Shown here piece after piece: positions 1-4,930 of a DNA stretch of 5,485 bases. Positions within the stretch are counted from its first letter, which is position 1; each line of letters opens with the position of its first letter. The stretch is from an uncultured Collinsella sp. (GTDB lineage: Bacteria; Actinomycetota; Coriobacteriia; Coriobacteriales; Coriobacteriaceae): positions 1-5,485 of the forward strand of contig URAQ01000127.1 in NCBI GenBank assembly GCA_900545875.1. Direction: 5' to 3'. Made by a program: the position numbers and the translations under genes. The notes beneath the pieces were generated by a model. The model ran no database searches. It was not told the origin of the DNA and was given only the letters and a program-made list of their open reading frames with translations.

Positions 1-1198
1 GGCGCTTGGCCAGCGGGGACACCTCGACCGGGTAATCCACGACGAAGGTCGGGTTGATGAGGATAGCCTCGCCCAGCTCGTCGAACAGCTCGGCGATGAG
101 CTTGCCGGCGGTCCACTCAGGCTTGTACTCGATGTCATGCTCGTCGCAAGCGGCGCGAAGCTCCTCAACGGGCGTATCGATGGTGATGGTGCGGCCCAGA
201 ACCTCGGAGACGACGTCGGTCATGGGGCGAGACGGCCACGGGGAGAACAAGTCGATGGCCTGACCCTGGTAATCGATCATGCCCTCCAGTCCGATGGCAC
301 GCGCGGCGGCCTTGATGACGCCCTCGGCGAGCTCCTTCATGCCCTCGAGGTCGGAGTAGGCGCGATAGGCCTCCATGGTGGTGAACTCGGGGTTATGGGT
401 GAGGTCCATGCCCTCGTTGCGGAAGATGCGGCCGATCTCGAACACGCGCTCAAAGCCGCCGACAATGCAGCGCTTGAGGTGCAGCTCGGTGGCGATACGC
501 AGGTAGCACTCCTGATCGAGCGCATTGAAGTGCGTGATGAACGGCTTAGCCGTAGCGCCGCCCTGGATGGTCTGCAAGATGGGGGTCTCGACCTCCATGT
601 AGCCATCGGACTCCATAAAGCGGCGGAACGTGGAGAGAATCTGCGAACGCTTGCGGAAGGTCTCGCGAACGTCGTCGTTGGCGATCAGGTCGACATAGCG
701 CTGGCGATAGCGGGTCTCCTTGTCGGAGAGACCGTGGAACTTCTCGGGCAGCGGGCGAACGGCCTTGGAGAGCAGCGTCGCGCTCTTGGGGGCAACGGAA
801 AGCTGGCCACGCTTGGTGCGCACGACTACGCCGGTTACGCCCAGGATATCGCCCAGGTCGAGTGCCTTGAGCGTGTTCCAGGCGGCCTCGTCCATATCGT
901 TGATGCGGCAGAACAGCTGGATCTCGCCGGTCGCGTCGCGCACGACGATGAACATAATCTTGCCCTGACCGCGCTTGGCAACCACACGGCCGCCGATCTT
1001 CACGACGTCCTCGGTGTCCTCGCCATCGGTGAGCTCGGCGTACTTAGTCTCGATGTCGACGACGTAGTCCTCAATCTCGGAGTGCTCGGGATACGGGTTC
1101 TGGCCCGCCTCGAACAGGGAGGCACGCTTGGCCAGGCGGGTGGCGCGCTCGTCGTTGAGCGTCGATGCCTGATCGGCGGCGTTCTGGTTTTCTGCCAT
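1..1198 (-). CDS. lysS: Lysyl-tRNA synthetase, class II (3' part beyond window)
   Basis: Class II lysyl-tRNA synthetase, a cytoplasmic enzyme that charges tRNA-Lys with lysine using ATP. 399 residues are visible; the family is about 500, so the C-terminus with class II motif 3 lies outside the window. Residues about 65-145 form the OB-fold anticodon-binding domain (VKIGGRVVAKRGQGK, then FIVVRDATGEIQLF). Motif 1 lies around 190-210 (FMESDGYMEVETPIL). LRIATELHLKR is at 233-243, and motif 2 with its FRNE core at 257-273 (RIFRNEGMDLTHNPEFT). The family-typical PTFVVDYPVEVSPLAKR closes the visible part. The ATG start at 1198 follows a GAGGAG ribosome-binding site (1205-1210) at 6-nt spacing. It sits 78 bp after greA with no room for a T-box and no clear promoter, so it is probably read from greA through the intervening hairpin. 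Identity is very secure. Confidence 0.98.
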   Translation of the reverse strand, partial: MAENQNAADQASTLNDERATRLAKRASLFEAGQNPYPEHSEIEDYVVDIETKYAELTDGEDTEDVVKIGGRVVAKRGQGKIMFIVVRDATGEIQLFCRINDMDEAAWNTLKALDLGDILGVTGVVVRTKRGQLSVAPKSATLLSKAVRPLPEKFHGLSDKETRYRQRYVDLIANDDVRETFRKRSQILSTFRRFMESDGYMEVETPILQTIQGGATAKPFITHFNALDQECYLRIATELHLKRCIVGGFERVFEIGRIFRNEGMDLTHNPEFTTMEAYRAYSDLEGMKELAEGVIKAAARAIGLEGMIDYQGQAIDLFSPWPSRPMTDVVSEVLGRTITIDTPVEELRAACDEHDIEYKPEWTAGKLIAELFDELGEAILINPTFVVDYPVEVSPLAKR

Positions 1199-1215
1199 AG
1201 TTAGCTCCTCAAACT

Positions 1216-1248
1216 AAAACGCTCCCCAGGATTCGGTCCCAGGGAGCG
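1216..1248 (-). terminator. Hairpin with short T-run between greA and lysS (terminator or attenuator)
   Basis: On the minus strand a 7-bp stem CGCTCCC/GGGAGCG (1242-1248 with 1220-1226) can be extended inside by GGA/TCC around a CCGAA loop. It is followed by TTTT (1216-1219), then AGTTT. The T-run is short, so termination may be partial. The lysS ribosome-binding site starts only a few bases later, leaving no space for a lysS promoter after the hairpin. This favours a leaky or regulated terminator, or an RNA-processing or stability hairpin, over a full stop. Confidence 0.6.
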
Positions 1249-1276
1249 AAAACATACCTTTACGCGGGACCGTGGT

Positions 1277-1747
1277 CTAGCGTGCGATCTTGGCGATGGT
1301 GTAGACGCGAGTCTTGCCGGAAGGCGTAACGACCTCGACGGAGTCGCCCTCGCCATGACCAATGATGGCGTGGCCGACCGGAGACTCGTTGGAAATCTTG
1401 TGCTCGAGCGAGTTGGTCTCGGTGGTACCGACAAGCGTGACCTCGATGAGCTCACCGTTGGGGTCGACCAGGGTAACAGTCGAGCCAATGGAGACGGTCA
1501 GGTCGCCCGTGCTGGCAGCGATCTGAGCGTTGGCGAGGATGGCCTGGATCTCGGCGATACGAGCGGCGTTCTGGGCCTGCTTGTCCTTGGCGGCATCGTA
1601 CTCGGAGTTCTCCGAAAGGTCGCCGAACGCGCGGGCTTCCTTGATGTCCTCGACGATCTCCTTGGCGTAATCGCCCTCACGCCAAGCGAGCTCCTCGACG
1701 AGCTTCTGGCGGCCCTCAGCGGTCAGTACGATCTGGCTTGCGTCCAT
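1277..1747 (-). CDS. greA: Transcription elongation factor GreA
   Basis: GreA enters the secondary channel of RNA polymerase and stimulates cleavage of the RNA 3' end in backtracked complexes. The 156-residue length is normal for GreA (about 158). Residues 1-77 form the N-terminal antiparallel coiled coil, with the signature ARAFGDLSENSEYDAAKDKQ at 38-57. D43 and E46 correspond to the tip acidic residues D41 and E44 of the E. coli protein. The C-terminal FKBP-like domain starts near residue 80 and contains ESPVGHAIIGHGEGD. The ATG start follows GGGGAGA (1755-1761) with about 7 nt spacing. It lies downstream of the tatA terminator, so it needs its own promoter, and it is upstream of lysS in a probable two-gene unit. 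A greA-lysS neighbourhood is common in Gram-positive bacteria. Confidence 0.97.
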   Translation of the reverse strand: MDASQIVLTAEGRQKLVEELAWREGDYAKEIVEDIKEARAFGDLSENSEYDAAKDKQAQNAARIAEIQAILANAQIAASTGDLTVSIGSTVTLVDPNGELIEVTLVGTTETNSLEHKISNESPVGHAIIGHGEGDSVEVVTPSGKTRVYTIAKIAR

Positions 1748-1760
1748 ACGGATATCTCCC

Positions 1761-1788
1761 CAACTATGATGTAACGATCAACTGTCAA
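1761..1788 (-). promoter_or_regulatory. Weak candidate greA promoter
   Basis: A perfect -35 hexamer TTGACA (1783-1788) lies just after the tatA terminator. The best -10 at acceptable spacing is only TAGTTG (1761-1766, 16 bp). A better-looking CATAGT (1763-1768) would leave a 14-bp spacer. Either choice puts the start of transcription inside or after the GGGGAGA ribosome-binding site, which conflicts with its use. The exact element is therefore uncertain, although some promoter is expected here. Confidence 0.3.
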
Positions 1789-1789
1789 C

Positions 1790-1829
1790 AAAAACGAAAA
1801 AGACCGGCTAGCCTGCGGGCAAGCCGGTC
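1790..1829 (-). terminator. Strong intrinsic terminator after tatA
   Basis: On the minus strand GACCGGCT (1822-1829) pairs perfectly with AGCCGGTC (1802-1809). A T-T mismatch follows, then GCC/GGC around a CGCA loop. TTTTT (1797-1801) and a second T5 run (1790-1794) come directly after. It lies 26 bp beyond the tatA stop codon and should end the tatA transcript, separating it from greA. Confidence 0.93.
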
Positions 1830-1854
1830 AGGTGCTCACCCCAAAGGGATGGGA

Positions 1855-2130
1855 CTACTCTGCGTCCGCGTCGCTGTCCTCTGCCTTCTTTTGCTTGGCA
1901 GCAGCGAGCTTGGCCTCGAGCTCTGCGATCTCCTTGTCCTCCTTGGACTCCTCGACCACAACGTCCTCGGCCTGCTTGGTTTCGCCCTTATCGTCGCCCT
2001 CCATACCCTCGCGGATATTCTTGACGGTAGAGCCGAGGGACTTGCCGAGCTTCGGCAGGTTCTTGGGCCCAAAGATAATCAGGACAACGACGAGAATAAT
2101 GATGAGCTCAGGAGCCCTCAGTCCAAACAT
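1855..2130 (-). CDS. tatA: Sec-independent translocase subunit TatA
   Basis: TatA-family membrane protein (91 residues) that oligomerises to form the Tat pathway conduit for folded proteins carrying twin-arginine signals. The N-terminal membrane helix is residues about 7-20 ([14 protein letters not shown]). It is followed by the hinge [14 protein letters not shown] (20-33), with F20 and G21 in the classic positions, and by an amphipathic helix to about residue 45. The tail is highly charged ([22 protein letters not shown]) and probably a soluble helix. The ATG at 2130 is chosen because GGAGG (2136-2140) precedes it by 5 nt and MFGLRAPEL is a standard TatA beginning. The frame stays open upstream through the tRNA gene, but that extension is an artefact. 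Residue 8 is Glu, as in TatB of E. coli, but the hinge and overall form point to TatA. No tatC is present nearby, so its partner must be elsewhere. Confidence 0.95.
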   Translation of the reverse strand: MFGLRAPELIIILVVVLIIFGPKNLPKLGKSLGSTVKNIREGMEGDDKGETKQAEDVVVEESKEDKEIAELEAKLAAAKQKKAEDSDADAE

Positions 2131-2166
2131 GTAGACCTCCACAATACAGCGAGACAAGCTCGAATG

Positions 2167-2195
2167 AGTATACCGCGGGTATCGCGGTATCACAA
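2167..2195 (-). promoter_or_regulatory. tatA promoter (sigma-70 type)
   Basis: On the minus strand TTGTGA (2190-2195, 4 of 6 to consensus) and TATACT (2167-2172, 5 of 6) are separated by exactly 17 bp. The predicted start is near 2160, giving a leader of about 30 nt to the tatA ATG at 2130. It lies just after the tRNA terminator, where a new promoter is needed. The spacer is almost filled by an inverted repeat. Confidence 0.7.
2170..2190. repeat. 8-bp perfect inverted repeat in the tatA promoter spacer
   Basis: ATACCGCG (2170-2177) and CGCGGTAT (2183-2190) form a perfect inverted repeat around a 5-bp centre. It runs from the upstream part of the -10 hexamer to the edge of the -35 hexamer. 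On the minus strand GATACC also occurs twice in direct orientation here. It could be an operator for a dimeric regulator. It is not followed by a T-run, so it is not a terminator. Confidence 0.7.
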
Positions 2196-2203
2196 CAATA
2201 GCT

Positions 2204-2231
2204 AAAAAAAGGGACCGCAAGAAGCGGTCCC
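2204..2231 (-). terminator. Intrinsic terminator of the tRNA-Pro gene
   Basis: The minus strand reads GGGACCGC, a TTCTT loop, GCGGTCCC, then TTTTTTT. This is an uninterrupted 8-bp GC-rich stem (2224-2231 with 2211-2218) followed by seven Ts (2204-2210). It starts 11 bp after the tRNA CCA end and is the clearest terminator in the window. Confidence 0.96.
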
Positions 2232-2242
2232 TCCTCATGCTC

Positions 2243-2319
2243 TGGTCGGGTTGACTGGATTTGAACCAGCGACCCCTGCGTCCCGAACGCAGTGCTCTAC
2301 CAAACTGAGCCACAACCCG
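2243..2319 (-). tRNA. tRNA-Pro, anticodon CGG
   Basis: A 77-nt cloverleaf. The acceptor stem is CGGGTTG/CAACCCG, giving the C1-G72 pair typical of bacterial proline tRNAs, with discriminator A and encoded CCA (2243-2245). The D arm is GCTC/GAGC with loop AGTTTGGTA. The anticodon stem is CTGCG/CGCAG with loop TTCGGGA, so the anticodon is CGG (2283-2285) with G37 as expected for proline. The T arm is GCTGG-TTCAAAT-CCAGT. It reads CCG codons. It stands alone between ispE and tatA, with its own terminator. No duplicated 3' end or integrase is seen, so there is no sign that it has been used as an integration site. Confidence 0.98.
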
Positions 2320-2327
2320 TTAGCTCG

Positions 2328-2360
2328 ACTATAGTAACAAAGATTTCCGTCGTGTGCCAG
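2328..2360 (-). promoter_or_regulatory. Candidate tRNA-Pro promoter
   Basis: Between the ispE stop and the tRNA the minus strand carries CTGGCA (2355-2360, 4 of 6 to -35) and TACTAT (2331-2336, 4 of 6 to -10) with an 18-bp spacer. The overlapping TATAGT (2328-2333) matches the -10 consensus better but lies 21 bp from that -35. Either would start transcription only a few bases before the tRNA 5' end. Read-through from ispE is an alternative, since no terminator follows ispE. Confidence 0.45.
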
Positions 2361-2368
2361 AGAAATTT

Positions 2369-3265
2369 TTACTTCTTTGGCGCTTCAATGCGAACCGTGT
2401 CGGAAACGAGCTCCGTTGCATAAGCCCACCAGCCGTTTTGTTGAGCGGCTGCCGCAAGATTGACTGCCGTGGCGGCAGTATCGCAGAGAGCAAACGAGCA
2501 GGCACCCGAACCGCACACGTTTGCGGCAATGGTACCGTCCTGCGAACGAAGCCAGTCGAGCACCGTTTGAATCCGCGGCTCCATCTGCGCGGAAATGACA
2601 CCCAGGTTGTTGTGGACGAGCGCGTAGGCCGCCTCTGCGTCTCCCGAGCGAAGGGCAGATGCAATCGCTCCGGGCTTGTCCGCAGGCGCTGGGGTCTCGT
2701 CAAAACGTCGATAGGCTTCAATTGTTGAAACGCTTGCCTCGCGCGGCTTGACCAGCACGACGGGTGTCGCGGGAAGTGCGGGGTACTCGGTTGCCAGCAC
2801 GTCTCCCCCACCCACGTAAAATGCAGGGCTGGCATGCAAAAAGAAGGGAACGTCGGCGCCAATGCCGCGCGCGATGTTGTCCAGCGCGGGATCGGCACGG
2901 TCGATGCCCCAACTCTCTGCCATGGCGACAATGACCGCCGCGGCATCCGTCGAAGGACCGCCCAGGCCGGCACACAACGGGATGCGCTTCTCGATCGTGA
3001 TGCAGACATTGGCTTCGCGACCATAATGCTCGGCCATAGCAGCGGCCGCACGATACGCCGTATTCTTTTGCATGGGAAAGTCGGATGCCGGAATCGTCTG
3101 GACGGTCAGCGCCTGTGCCGGCGTAACCGTAACGGTATCGACAAGACCGACGGCCGCCATCAGGGAATCGACCTTATGGTAGCCGCGGTCGTCGCGCTCG
3201 GTATGAACCCCCAGATAGAGGTTGATCTTTGCCGGCGCGGAAAGGGTCAGGGACCAATCGGTCAC
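2369..3265 (-). CDS. ispE: 4-diphosphocytidyl-2-C-methyl-D-erythritol kinase
   Basis: GHMP-family kinase that phosphorylates CDP-methylerythritol with ATP in the non-mevalonate (MEP) route to isoprenoids. It is cytoplasmic. The 298-residue length is typical (about 280-310). The N-terminal APAKINLYL (10-18) supplies K13, the counterpart of catalytic K10 in E. coli. RGYHKVDSL (27-35) matches the substrate-binding DGYH region. The ATP glycine loop is IPLCAGLGGPSTDAAA (95-110), which differs from the usual GLGGGSSDAA. GIGADVPFF (134-142) contains the probable catalytic Asp D138. The GHMP C-terminal motif is VCGSGACSFAL (250-260). The start is GTG at 3265, 8 nt after GAGGAG (3274-3279), which lies within the last codons of veg. 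Only 2 bp separate the two genes, so translation is probably coupled. Confidence 0.96.
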   Translation of the reverse strand: MTDWSLTLSAPAKINLYLGVHTERDDRGYHKVDSLMAAVGLVDTVTVTPAQALTVQTIPASDFPMQKNTAYRAAAAMAEHYGREANVCITIEKRIPLCAGLGGPSTDAAAVIVAMAESWGIDRADPALDNIARGIGADVPFFLHASPAFYVGGGDVLATEYPALPATPVVLVKPREASVSTIEAYRRFDETPAPADKPGAIASALRSGDAEAAYALVHNNLGVISAQMEPRIQTVLDWLRSQDGTIAANVCGSGACSFALCDTAATAVNLAAAAQQNGWWAYATELVSDTVRIEAPKK

Positions 3266-3267
3266 CG

Positions 3268-3564
3268 CTAGTGCTCCTCGAGCTGATTGCCGAGCGGGGT
3301 AAAAATGTGCTCGCCGCTCTCGGGGTCGAACAGCTCGACCTGGCCGGTGAGAACATCAATATACTGGTAGGACTGACGCGACTTGCGGCCACGGCGCTCG
3401 TCGACCTCGACGATAAAGACTGCCGGATGGACGCTCTTGATGGTGCCCATGCGCTCGACGACGCGGGTGCGGCCCATGTTGGCCTTCACCTTAACGCGAT
3501 CGCCCACCATATCGGTCAGCTTCTCGTGAATGTCGTCGACGTGATTGACTTCCATCTCTTCCAT
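3268..3564 (-). CDS. veg: Veg family protein
   Basis: Small basic/acidic protein (98 residues) of the Veg family, known from Bacillus subtilis, where it stimulates biofilm matrix gene expression, apparently by opposing the repressor SinR. The role here is unknown, since a SinR target cannot be assumed. The recognised core is GDRVKVKANMGRTRVVERMGTI, broken here as VKVKANMGR then RVVERMGTI. It continues with HPAVFIVEVD, then SYQYIDVLTGQVELF, matching the Bacillus pattern of KANGGR, ERSG, PSVFVIQLD and SYSYADILTETVEL. The start is taken as ATG at 3564, 8 nt after GGAGG (3573-3577). A TTG at 3588 and an ATG at 3555 are weaker choices. Veg sits next to ispE in Bacillus too, so the neighbourhood is conserved across phyla. 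It overlaps the ispE ribosome-binding site at its 3' end. Confidence 0.9.
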   Translation of the reverse strand: MEEMEVNHVDDIHEKLTDMVGDRVKVKANMGRTRVVERMGTIKSVHPAVFIVEVDERRGRKSRQSYQYIDVLTGQVELFDPESGEHIFTPLGNQLEEH

Positions 3565-3591
3565 GAACAGGGCCTCCAGAAGGTGCAATTC

Positions 3592-3611
3592 AAAAAGGGG
3601 ATAATACCCCT
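3592..3611 (-). promoter_or_regulatory. Hairpin and T-run in the veg leader, or an alternative -10
   Basis: On the minus strand AGGGG pairs with CCCCT around a TATTAT loop (3596-3611) and a run of Ts follows (3592-3595). This is a small terminator-like structure about 30 nt before the veg start. The loop TATTAT (3601-3606) also matches the -10 consensus at 5 of 6, with only a poor -35 (TTAGAG, 18 bp away). It could be an attenuator, a 5' stabilising hairpin or part of a second promoter. Confidence 0.4.
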
Positions 3612-3631
3612 AAGATAGACAAAACTCTAAT

Positions 3632-3661
3632 ACTATAGCACCCTGTTGTGGCCATACGCAA
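3632..3661 (-). promoter_or_regulatory. Candidate veg-ispE promoter with extended -10
   Basis: The minus strand has TATAGT (3632-3637, 5 of 6) preceded by TG at the extended -10 position. TTGCGT (3656-3661) lies 18 bp upstream and matches the first three bases of the -35 consensus. Transcription would start near 3625, giving a leader of about 60 nt before veg. It is the best promoter in the dtd-veg gap. Confidence 0.55.
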
Positions 3662-3667
3662 GTAGCT

Positions 3668-3683
3668 AAAAAAGCCCGGTCCC
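3668..3683 (-). other. Terminator-like remnant after dtd (3' arm and T-run only)
   Basis: The minus strand reads GGGACCGGGC followed by TTTTTT (3668-3673), 11 bp after the dtd stop. It looks like the descending arm and T-tract of an intrinsic terminator, but no matching GCCCGGTCCC arm lies upstream. A 6-bp AAGTAG/CTACTT pairing (3691-3696 with 3660-3665) encloses it. Termination here is therefore doubtful, or relies on a weak structure. Confidence 0.4.
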
Positions 3684-3694
3684 AAATTGACTAC

Positions 3695-4141
3695 TTACAG
3701 ACTATCGGTGTCCAAGACGATGGTGAATGGGCCGTCGTTGACGAGGTCGACCTTCATATCGGCGCCAAAGATGCCGTGCGCCATGTGTTCGACATCTTGG
3801 CGAACGAGCGTCAGGAAGTACTCGTAGAGCTCGTTGGCAACATCGGGGGCGCCAGCATCCGTAAACGATGGACGGCGGCCGTGACGACAATCGGCGAACA
3901 GCGTGAACTGCGACACCACGAGAACCTCGCCGTCGACATCGGCAAGTGCCAGGTTGGTCTTGCCGTTCTCGTCCTCGTTAATGCGCAAGCCCCGGAGCTT
4001 GCCCCACAGCTTATCGGCCTCGGCGCGCGTGTCGCCGTGGCCCACGCCCAGCAGCACTAGATAGCCGCGCCCAATTTTGCCCACGCACTCGCCGTCGACC
4101 GTCACGCCGGCGTTAAGCACGCGCTGCACCACCGCGCGCAC
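3695..4141 (-). CDS. dtd: D-aminoacyl-tRNA deacylase
   Basis: DTD hydrolyses D-amino acids (and glycine mischarged on tRNA-Ala) from tRNAs, protecting translation. It is a cytoplasmic homodimer. The 148-residue length is standard. Signatures are MRAVVQRV at the N-terminus, [17 protein letters not shown] (77-93) with the active-site SQFTL, and the C-terminal [16 protein letters not shown] (125-140). The Gly-Pro at 137-138 forms the cross-subunit cis-proline motif that rejects L-amino acids. The start is GTG at 4141, supported by the MRAVVQRV alignment and by GAGGAG (4148-4153) 6 nt upstream. Its ribosome-binding site begins just past the end of rdgB coding sequence, and only 3 bp separate the two genes, indicating a coupled two-gene operon. 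Confidence 0.97.
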   Translation of the reverse strand: MRAVVQRVLNAGVTVDGECVGKIGRGYLVLLGVGHGDTRAEADKLWGKLRGLRINEDENGKTNLALADVDGEVLVVSQFTLFADCRHGRRPSFTDAGAPDVANELYEYFLTLVRQDVEHMAHGIFGADMKVDLVNDGPFTIVLDTDSL

Positions 4142-4144
4142 GGT

Positions 4145-4786
4145 CTACTCCTCGCACGTCAGCTTGGCGGATAGGTGCTCGAGCGCATGGAATCGATGGC
4201 TGATGGCGTTCTTCTCGTCCGCCGTCAGCTCGGCCATGGTCTTGCCCGGCGTGTCGACCGGCAGGAACAGCGGGTCGTAGCCAAAGCCGTGATCGCCGCG
4301 GCCCTCGTGCGCGATAACGCCCTCGCAGGCGCCCTCACCATAGGTGACCAAACCGTCCGTGTCGATGAGCGCGACGACGCTCATAAAGCGCGCAGTGCGG
4401 TCCTCGTCGGCCACGCCCTCCAGATTCACGAGCAGCTTGGCATTGTTGGCGGCATCGTCGCCGTGAACGCCCGCGTAGCGCGCGCTATACACACCGGGCT
4501 CACCGTCCAGCGCGTCGACGACCAGGCCCGAATCGTCGGCAATGGCCATGAGCCCCGTCTCTTCGACGGCAGCCTGCGCCTTGATGATGGCGTTCTCCAA
4601 AAACGTCGTGCCGTTTTCCTCGGGGTCCTCAAAATCGCCCAGCTGGCCGAGCGCCACAAAGCGAACCTCGGGCATAACCTTGCCCAAAATGGCCTCGATC
4701 TCGGTGAGCTTGTGGGCGTTGCCCGTTGCCACGACGATGGTCGCCGCCGGGTCGAGGGTGTCGATGTCGATCTTCTCAAGCGCCAT
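4145..4786 (-). CDS. rdgB: RdgB/HAM1 family non-canonical purine NTP pyrophosphatase
   Basis: Hydrolyses dITP, ITP and XTP to monophosphates, keeping deaminated purines out of DNA and RNA. It is cytoplasmic, dimeric and magnesium-dependent. The 213 residues compare with about 197 in E. coli; the excess is a short N-terminal leader before the first strand. Motifs are VVATGNAHKLTEIEAIL (18-34), nucleotide binding; ENAIIKA (64-70); AIADDSGLVVDALDGEPGVY (81-100) with the catalytic Asp in ADDSGL; SARYAG (101-106); GFGYDPLF (167-174); and ISHRFHALE (195-203). The start is ATG at 4786, 6 nt after AAGGAGA (4793-4799); a GTG at 4822 would add 12 residues without a good site. It follows rph, a pairing found in many bacteria, and leads directly into dtd. 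Confidence 0.97.
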   Translation of the reverse strand: MALEKIDIDTLDPAATIVVATGNAHKLTEIEAILGKVMPEVRFVALGQLGDFEDPEENGTTFLENAIIKAQAAVEETGLMAIADDSGLVVDALDGEPGVYSARYAGVHGDDAANNAKLLVNLEGVADEDRTARFMSVVALIDTDGLVTYGEGACEGVIAHEGRGDHGFGYDPLFLPVDTPGKTMAELTADEKNAISHRFHALEHLSAKLTCEE

Positions 4787-4802
4787 GAATGGTCTCCTTG
4801 TT

Positions 4803-4811
4803 CTTATAACA
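4803..4811 (-). promoter_or_regulatory. Candidate extended -10 upstream of rdgB
   Basis: The minus strand reads TGTTATAAG, a TG-extended -10 with 5 of 6 matches, but no -35 is evident at 17 bp. Transcription would start close to 4796, inside the rdgB ribosome-binding site, so this may be chance. The rest of the 142-bp rph-rdgB gap shows a G-rich stretch (GAGGGGAGGGG on the minus strand, near 4843-4853) and a small GGCT/AGCC hairpin (4833-4844), with no coding potential. Confidence 0.25.
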
Positions 4812-4893
4812 ACGCCACACAAAAGGTAATTAGGCTCTCAAGCCCCTCCCCTCGCGCGGCAGCAGCCTTACAGTTCAGCGTTTCCGCAGATAA

Positions 4894-4930
4894 AACCTGC
4901 CAAAATAAACCTGTCCCTTTTTGGCAGGTT
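4894..4930 (-). terminator. Terminator-like 12-bp hairpin overlapping the rph stop codon
   Basis: On the minus strand AACCTGCCAAAA (4919-4930) and TTTTGGCAGGTT (4894-4905) are perfect complements around a 13-nt loop. The run TTTTATC follows, its first two Ts being the end of the stem. The first two bases of the stem are part of the rph TAA stop. The loop contains a second CAGGTT (4908-4913), which could pair with the same 5' arm to give a shorter competing hairpin. It probably ends, or partly ends, rph transcription. Confidence 0.75.

Noticed and set aside
137..1204. Long plus-strand open frame (355 codons)
   Set aside because: It is antisense to lysS, whose protein carries clear class II synthetase motifs. 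The plus-strand translation shows only the low-complexity Leu/Gly/Val/Ala/Asp pattern expected opposite a GC-rich gene.
1199..1276. T-box riboswitch for lysS
   Set aside because: The gap is only 78 bp, too short for a T-box leader, and no T-box consensus sequence is present.
2131..2313. Upstream extension of tatA by 61 codons
   Set aside because: The extension would run through the tRNA-Pro gene, its terminator and the tatA promoter. The ATG at 2130 has a proper GGAGG site and a canonical TatA N-terminus.
2243..2319. tRNA-Pro as an integration site for a mobile element
   Set aside because: No repeated copy of the tRNA 3' end, integrase or phage-like gene is visible, and the flanks are normal housekeeping genes.
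2329..3051. 240-codon minus-strand frame inside ispE
   Set aside because: It is a different reading frame within ispE and gives an Arg/Ser/Pro-rich product with no motif, a typical shadow of a GC-rich gene.
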